Positions 11,072 through 16,143 of a stretch of 16,143 nt of DNA are shown piece after piece (position 1 is the first letter of the stretch; each line of letters opens with the position of its first letter). The notes beneath the pieces were generated by a model that worked only from the letters and a program-made list of their open reading frames with translations, was not told the DNA's origin and searched no databases. This DNA comes from Setaria digitata (lineage: Eukaryota > Nematoda > Chromadorea > Rhabditida > Setariidae). The stretch lies in the NCBI GenBank assembly GCA_003640385.1, contig RCAB01000840.1, positions 1 through 16,143 on the forward strand, given 5' to 3'. The position numbers were made by a program, and so were the translations under genes.

Positions 11072-13781
11072 TCAAATATTTTCTAGTACCATTTTCTTGT
11101 GGACTTCGGTATGCTCCACAACCTAAAAAAACTTTTTATAACTCAGCAAATTGTGAACAATGTAGATTTATAAATATTAAGGAGGTAGTTATTGACTGTA
11201 TACTTGAGCATTAAAGAATGTTGGTGGAACCAGACCTAACCCTGGGACAGAAAGCATGGCATTGACCGTCCAATTGCGTCGCATGACATTAAAACCGTGC
11301 TGAACGCCTAAGAGACGATATTTCTCTTGATGATCACTGTCTTTCAGGCTTTCGGTGAAGCTCGATTAGTTCTTTCCTTTTTGTTGTTCACTGATAAAGA
11401 CAAGAAGTATGCACAAAATAACGGCAAAATGCGTAAGCTAAATTGATATTTTTTTTACATTCCAGTTCAACCTTGCGATAACAACAGATGACATAATGTC
11501 ATCAAAAACCAAATGAAATCTTACGAAACCCAAAATTACAAAAGCGAAAATTACATCGCAAAACTCATCGAAGGATATTTTACCATCTCCATCTTTATCA
11601 TGAAATAATATTGTTTTATCAACTATCTGCTGTAATTGATTGTCTTTTAAATTGTTTCCCACCATCATTTTTAAAACCTGAAACTCGGAACAACTCATCA
11701 GTTGAAAGTTAAGAATTGCAACGTAATATTTAAATAATAATATTTCCTTTATCTGCAGCAGCCAATCTAACCATAAATTCAGAGAAATTATCCTTTTTTT
11801 AACCTTACCTGTTTTAGACATCTTTTCCCAAGGACTAATATTACGAATTTATGGCGCCACTCTATCTACTGGAACGAGCCGAGCCCTATTTCTTATTTAA
11901 ATTAGCTGCAGGTGCTGGAGAATACCGGAAAATCTTTCTCATGGCAAATACAGCACTCAGCAAAGGCGCCATTAACACAATGGAGTTTCTAAGAATCCAT
12001 CATATTATGGAAAGAAAGGAAAGGAGAGGGAAAGAAAATATATATATATACTAATAAATATGCAGTGGTAAGTAAGTTTAGAGTGATTATATTTTTTAAA
12101 TTTTCCAAAAAACATTAGCTTTTGAAGTCTTTGAAAAACCAGCAAGTTTGTTTTAATACATTAAATATAAATGCACAGCTGACCTGAAAAAGTTCTCCAT
12201 TCGAAATATATCCATCGCGATCCATATCATATATTCGGAATGCAACTGCAAATAAAATCTATGTTATAGTGGTGAAAATAATTGAAGCAATAAAAATTTT
12301 CCAACTTCAAATACAATCTTCATTTCGAAATTGAAGCCATCTTATCCTTATTCAGTAGGAATGCTTCTAACTATTTGTCTTTTTTTGATTTTTTTTTTTT
12401 AGATAACATTCTGCACTTGCATGTATCGCTGTAATAGTCAAAAAAAAGGCATAAAGTAGTATCAAAAAGTAGAGCAATATGAGCGTCTGACTTCCACATG
12501 AGTTCATCTTAGAGTGGTCCTTTCAATATTAAGAGCTGTTTCTAAAACTTTGACTTTTGTAACATGCTGCAGAAGTTCACAGCTTGCTATTAATCAATTT
12601 TCCACCAACAACAGAACATAAATTAATTCTGCAGAATTTCTTAGGAAATCATCATAAACCATTATGTCTTACAGTTATGCTAACCTAAATAAGGTTTCAC
12701 AATGTTTTATAGTTTCACATATCATTCTGTGTAATCTGGGGTTTTCAACACTTCTGACTCTTACATTACAAAAACTGAAATTGAGAAATACAATAAAAGC
12801 TTACATTTGAGTTTCACCGTTTTATCACCTTTGACACTAAATTGTGATATCCCTTGGATAAATTCTGAAAGTAATGTAAGCGATTTATACCTAGGGTATA
12901 TACATAAAGGAAAATAATTTTCGACAAATTTTGAATAAACTAAAGTCCACGAAAAAATAGATAAAAGTCAAACCTCTGAAATCGACTTCTCCATCACCAT
13001 CTTCATCAAATATATCAATAACTCTTTGGACCAATGGATTCTGTTGCAATTCTGGTAATGACATAAATTCATCAACGCTCAAACTTCCCGAGCCATCCAA
13101 ATCCAATTTTTTGAAGCGTCGTGCTAGACGCCGTAACTCATATGCATCAACTATAAATAAATGCAGGGGAAAATTACGAAAAGGGCTAAAATATTACAGC
13201 TGTTATATTTCTTCAAAAAAGAAACAGACATTATGTGAAGAAATTATACCACTATTAAAGGAGCCATATATTACATTTCAACTTGTTAGAACTCGAAACA
13301 GTTAAACAAAGTAGACATTTACCAAGTAAAGTTTGAACTGACCGACGGCAGTTGGCTAACTACATAATATGAATCAAAAAAAAAAAAAAACACAGATTTC
13401 GAGAAGATTTAAAAACTATTTAACGTCACAGTTTTTACTCCTTTAAGAAGCTCATACAAGATCATGTATCACAAGCATCAAAGGTAACTAAAATGTTGTA
13501 TTTTAATACAATTACTCTTGCCTAGCATTTATTTGTTATCGAAGACTTCAGAAGTTAATAAACGTTAGTCGAAAGGTTTAGAATAATTAGGATGCAGGAT
13601 GATATTGGTAAGTATATCAATTCAAAGTGACTGTAACAATAAAAACCGAGTCAACATTTCAGTGAGCTTTTTTATTAAGCGAACTGTGAGACAAATTTTA
13701 AGATCAACAACTACTTAAACTAACAAAAGAAACAAACTCACAGTTGCTACACATTTCCATTGGTAAGGACGACTCATTCCC
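11072..13781 (-). CDS. cnb-1: calcineurin B, regulatory subunit of the Ca2+/calmodulin-dependent phosphatase (initiator Met exon not resolved)
   Basis: Calcineurin B binds the catalytic subunit and activates it on Ca2+ binding. Exons are 13781-13742, 13150-12974, 12864-12805, 12245-12184, 11677-11555 and 11122-11072; all five joins keep frame. They encode 170 residues plus stop, so 171 aa with Met, a normal length for the family. The chain starts [14 protein letters not shown]; with Met this gives MG, the N-myristoylation start of calcineurin B. EF-hand loops are at about 31-42 ([12 protein letters not shown]), 63-74 ([12 protein letters not shown]), 100-111 ([12 protein letters not shown]) and 141-152 ([12 protein letters not shown]), all with ligand residues intact. 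[16 protein letters not shown] and [11 protein letters not shown] are near-invariant family segments. The tail is [16 protein letters not shown]. The exon with ATG must end in ATG|gt upstream; minus-strand candidates are at 14075-14073, 14174-14172 and 14229-14227. Confidence 0.95.
11189..11390 (-). other. GC-richer open island inside the last cnb-1 intron
   Basis: On the minus strand 58 codons are open from 11365 to a TAA at 11191-11189, starting [11 protein letters not shown] and including [13 protein letters not shown] and [11 protein letters not shown]. Composition is clearly richer in G/C than the surrounding intron. A good acceptor (tctttatcag, ending at 11391) lies just upstream, but the frame that continues from it differs from the 58-codon frame and meets stops. 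It could be a degraded exon, an alternative exon, an intronic non-coding RNA or chance. I do not recognise the product. Confidence 0.35.
11809..11834 (-). other. micro-exon-like segment in a cnb-1 intron
   Basis: On the minus strand an acceptor (taatattag) and a strong donor (CAG|gtaagg) flank 26 bases. If included after the exon ending LFQ, it would add SLGKDV and then a stop, truncating calcineurin B after EF-hand 3. It also holds an ATG (AAAAG ATG TCT). This rests on splice-site likeness only. Confidence 0.2.
11851..11972. other. GC-richer segment bounded by short inverted repeat, cnb-1 intron
   Basis: ATGGCGCC at 11851-11858 is mirrored by GGCGCCAT at 11965-11972, an 8-base perfect inverted repeat with mismatches directly outside it. 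Between them the DNA is richer in G/C than the rest of the intron. Short frames starting MAPL open from both ends (plus strand to about 12054; minus strand 11972-11886, 28 codons). Neither is recognisable. Confidence 0.3.
12038..12050. repeat. short (AT)n microsatellite
   Basis: Alternating AT runs for 13 bases in the cnb-1 intron between the exons ending at 12184 and starting at 11677. Confidence 0.8.
13376..13390. repeat. A15 homopolymer
   Basis: Fifteen consecutive A lie in the cnb-1 intron between the exons at 13781-13742 and 13150-12974. Confidence 0.9.
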
Positions 13782-15044
13782 CTGAAATATTATGTAGTCA
13801 ACAATGATTCTTAAAAAACTTTCAGATCTTGGTAATAAACAACTAGAACAGTACTCTCAAAAAGATAAAAATAATCTCACTTTTGAGAATCAGTTTTTTG
13901 CTTACGATTTGTAAAGTTTCCGCAAATAAAAACAATGTCACATCACATTTCTTTTAAAATTTAGAAAACTTTCTAATTTCTATGCATTACAGTGTGGAAT
14001 ATTGAGAAAAGTACAAAAACAACTTGAAATAATTAACGGAAGAATATCTGCGACTGAATAGGTTGCTTAAACCATTAAAAATGTGTCCAAGTCAAGTGAT
14101 ACATCTGGAAGATGTACGCCATAAAATGACTGGACACCAATCGCAATAAGTTACGTGATCGTTTCGAAAACCATTATTTCTTACTTTCATTGAAGTAAAA
14201 TTTAAAAATCAAAAAAATAAACCAACCATTGTCTTCAGAAAAAGGAGATATGAGTAATGAGTGAAAAATGAACACGAACAATACTGGCTACTGTACACTT
14301 CCTTTTGTCCAATACCTAGACAAAGCACATGGTATACATGTATTAATAATAAACCTCAGTAAACGATATAACAATGAACGTGTGCATGAAGTATGCAATA
14401 AGTACTAATGTCAAAGGTCATACTGCGTGAAGTGTTAGTGTCAAAGGATGATATTACGCTACGCTAACTGCTTCATTAACATTATAAAAATGAGGTCACA
14501 CTTGTGTACCTCTGGGAGCCAACGCTGCCATTTCATCTCTACGAGAACAAACGAAAGGAATTGCAAAACGCGGCACGGCAGTGATGTATAGATCTGTTGG
14601 TCCCTCGAGACAGATCCTGGTAAACAAACAATCTCGAGAACGAGAATGAGCTTTGTGAGGGCTCTCGGGAGGAACCGGAATATTAGTAATTGCATCTTAT
14701 CAAAGCTTAATGTATGAAGTTTCGAAGCTTGAAGTATCAAGTAAGCCAGTGATAGTGCACAGGGTAAAGATTCTCGTACGTATGGTGGTATCCAGTAGCG
14801 TGGAAGTGGTCCGTTCGTTCCATCTGGAGGTACAACGCTTTTCTCCCGAACCAACAGCTACTACTGTCAGATTCTACGGCCAAATATTCCGCCAATTCGT
14901 CAAAATAAACAAAATGCACAGTGAAAACACACACACACAGGTGCATAAGTATTAGCAGAGAGAGAGAGAGTGTCAGAAAATGAAGAATTGAAAAGGATTT
15001 TGTTTGTGAGGGATGAGATGAATGATAAGATTAAGGAGTGAACG
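13782..15044 (-). promoter_or_regulatory. cnb-1 5' region: missing first exon, 5' UTR and promoter
   Basis: The first coding exon (ATG) must lie here. ATG followed directly by gt occurs on the minus strand at 14075-14073, 14174-14172 and 14229-14227; the last has the best start context (gacaATG) and an acceptor-like ctgaag just before it. A GC-richer block at about 14500-14900 looks like promoter or 5' exon DNA. In it, 14616-14510 is bounded by an acceptor (tttaccag) and a donor (CAGAG|gtacac). It ends in phase 0 relative to GNESS, so it could also supply an alternative start (ATG AAA TGG…) without the MG myristoylation signal. Confidence 0.5.
14927..14970. repeat. (AC)n and (AG)n microsatellites
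   Basis: An (AC) run spans 14927-14939 and an (AG)7 run spans 14957-14970, with 17 unrelated bases between. They lie upstream of cnb-1. The (AG) run resembles GAGA-type promoter sequence, but no function can be shown. Confidence 0.85.
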
Positions 15045-15799
15045 ATGGCTGGACTGAAGTGAGGAAGAGATGTGGACTAGGTTGTGGTGGTGGTGCGATG
15101 CCGGTGCTGGTGGTGCTGGTTTAGGATGCTGATGCTCGAGACTGATGATAGGCTGGATAGCAAGTATACAGAGACAGATGACTTCTGAAGTCGATAACAA
15201 GATGGAAGTGCACAAACGACAACGGTACTGAGTTGTTCTGCTTTGCAGTCAGGCTTTTCCTTATCATATCTTAGCTACAATTACATGATACTGTCGTTTG
15301 ATAAGCAAATATTGCGCATGTTCAGAATGTCACAAGAACTGATGCTTGATGGGATTCAGGAAGACGATAACCGGAAGTGTATGAGTGTCGGAGCTCTGTT
15401 CCAGAATTCTTTTTCAGAAAAATACTAGCATGATTCCACAAAAAAAGAATTCCTTCTTGGAAGGATGATCTGTGATATAATTTCAAATTTGATAACTTTT
15501 ATTCTCATTGGAACTGTATTACAATGCTCACGGTTTACTCCTCACTCAACAATTTTCAAATTCAGATTTTGCTGCTAAAACTGAAAGCAAATGAATCCTC
15601 TTTAAAGCCAATAAAATGAACTGTGAATGGCAAGCACAAAACAAAAAAGTAAAAAATTGATTTACGCTTTCGTAATTAATTCAAAAATAGAATTAAACAA
15701 AGCAACAAGAAAAAAAGAAAGAATCTGTTAATAGTTAAGAGAAATTGAATGTGAATCATTAAAGATATCTCTTTTAAAGTTTTGTAACCTTTCATTCAG
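15045..15799. other. region right of the cnb-1 5' region, no firm gene
   Basis: The left part (15080-15120) is a GGT/GCT-rich low-complexity stretch. On the minus strand it reads as proline-, alanine- and histidine-rich, which is why a frame stays open there (15215-14973). On the plus strand ATG GCT GGA CTG AA|gtgagg (15045-15058) could be a start exon whose phase fits the exon at 15800, but this is weak. The rest is AT-rich with no supported coding. Confidence 0.4.
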
Positions 15800-15849
15800 T
15801 TACCGCGGTGAAGCGGGCTGGCATTATCAAGATTTCGTTACTGTGGCTT
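15800..15849 (+). other. likely internal exon of an unidentified plus-strand gene
   Basis: A strong acceptor (cctttcattcag, ending at 15799) and a near-perfect donor (CTT|gtaagtg, from 15850) flank 50 bases that are much richer in G/C than their surroundings. Two frames are open: one reads YRGEAGWHYQDFVTVA, the other TAVKRAGIIKISLLWL. The third has a stop. The gene would run rightwards out of the window; a possible next acceptor (gaattccag) lies near 16123. The product is not recognisable from 16 residues. Confidence 0.4.
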
Positions 15850-15993
15850 GTAAGTGCATGAAAATCCTAAAACATTCAGGAATTCATTTCTTAAGTTTGT
15901 TTTTGAGCAGCAATATTATAGCACAAATTTCTGCAAGAGAAAAATTTTTAAAAATTCAATGCCAAAAATAAAGTTTCATATTTGATATCAAAG

Positions 15994-16016
15994 AAAAAAA
16001 AAAAAAAAAAAAAAAA
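15994..16016. repeat. A23 homopolymer
   Basis: Twenty-three consecutive A lie near the right edge. No AATAAA precedes it at the proper distance for a clear retroposed mRNA end (ATAAAG at about 15968 is the nearest), and no target duplication was seen. Confidence 0.9.
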
Positions 16017-16143
16017 TGATGTGATTGTTGCCAGCTGAACGAAAATGAATTGGCAGAGAGGGAGAATTGAAAATCTGCCGGAAGCAGCATACCCAAACTA
16101 TAATATATAATTGAATTCCAGCAAGCTCAGTTTCTTATTTCAT

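Noticed and set aside
10854..11126. 90-residue plus-strand open frame
   Set aside because: It overlaps the last cnb-1 exon (11122-11072) antisense and shows no recognisable motif; the minus strand there encodes the conserved calcineurin B tail.
11320..11395. C/D snoRNA-like boxes on the plus strand (TTGATGA and CTGA)
   Set aside because: The C box mismatches the consensus at its first base, no terminal stem is apparent, and the strand is opposite to the host intron.
14973..15215. 80-residue minus-strand frame with a signal-peptide-like start and P/A/H-rich stretch
   Set aside because: The open frame comes from a GGT/GCT low-complexity run; no splice or promoter evidence supports a gene.

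Overview
This is AT-rich eukaryotic genomic DNA from a nematode. Three intron-containing protein genes lie on the minus strand. One encodes a nematode cuticle collagen with the characteristic N-terminal and C-terminal sequences. One encodes a calcineurin B whose N-terminus and tail resemble the nematode form. The third is a GLD-2/Cid1-type nucleotidyltransferase. Splice sites are nematode-like (…TTTCAG acceptors, GTAAG/GTGAG/GTATGT donors). The introns are longer than is usual in Caenorhabditis, including 2.3 kb inside a collagen gene. A parasitic clade III (spirurine or filarial) nematode would fit, but that is inference.

Layout, left to right. 1-1137: AT-rich flank, no gene seen. 1138-4509 (minus): complete three-exon cuticle collagen of 300 aa, with a probable trans-splice acceptor just upstream of its ATG. 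4531-6047: intergenic. 6048-9310 (minus): nucleotidyltransferase gene. Seven exons are well supported by phase-consistent splice sites and conserved motifs. An eighth, 3'-terminal exon at 6048-6152 appears to replace a simple read-through stop at 6819. 9311-11071: intergenic, no gene supported. 11072-13781 (minus): calcineurin B (cnb-1). Six coding exons are resolved, giving residues 2-171 with four intact EF-hands; the exon carrying the initiator Met lies further right and could not be fixed. 13782-15044: the cnb-1 5' region, with GC-richer blocks and microsatellites. 15800-15849 (plus): a likely isolated internal exon of a gene that would run off the right edge.

The three named genes share a strand, but more than 1.5 kb separates each pair, so the window does not look like a nematode operon. 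Their functions are not obviously linked: extracellular cuticle, RNA 3'-end modification, and Ca2+/phosphatase signalling. The most interesting unexplained material is small: a 58-codon open, GC-richer island inside the last cnb-1 intron, a second island and a micro-exon-like segment in the preceding intron, the hidden terminal exon of the nucleotidyltransferase, and the right-edge plus-strand exon. I found no mobile element, CRISPR array or clear novel multi-gene system. All gene models come from reading splice sites by eye and have no transcript support.
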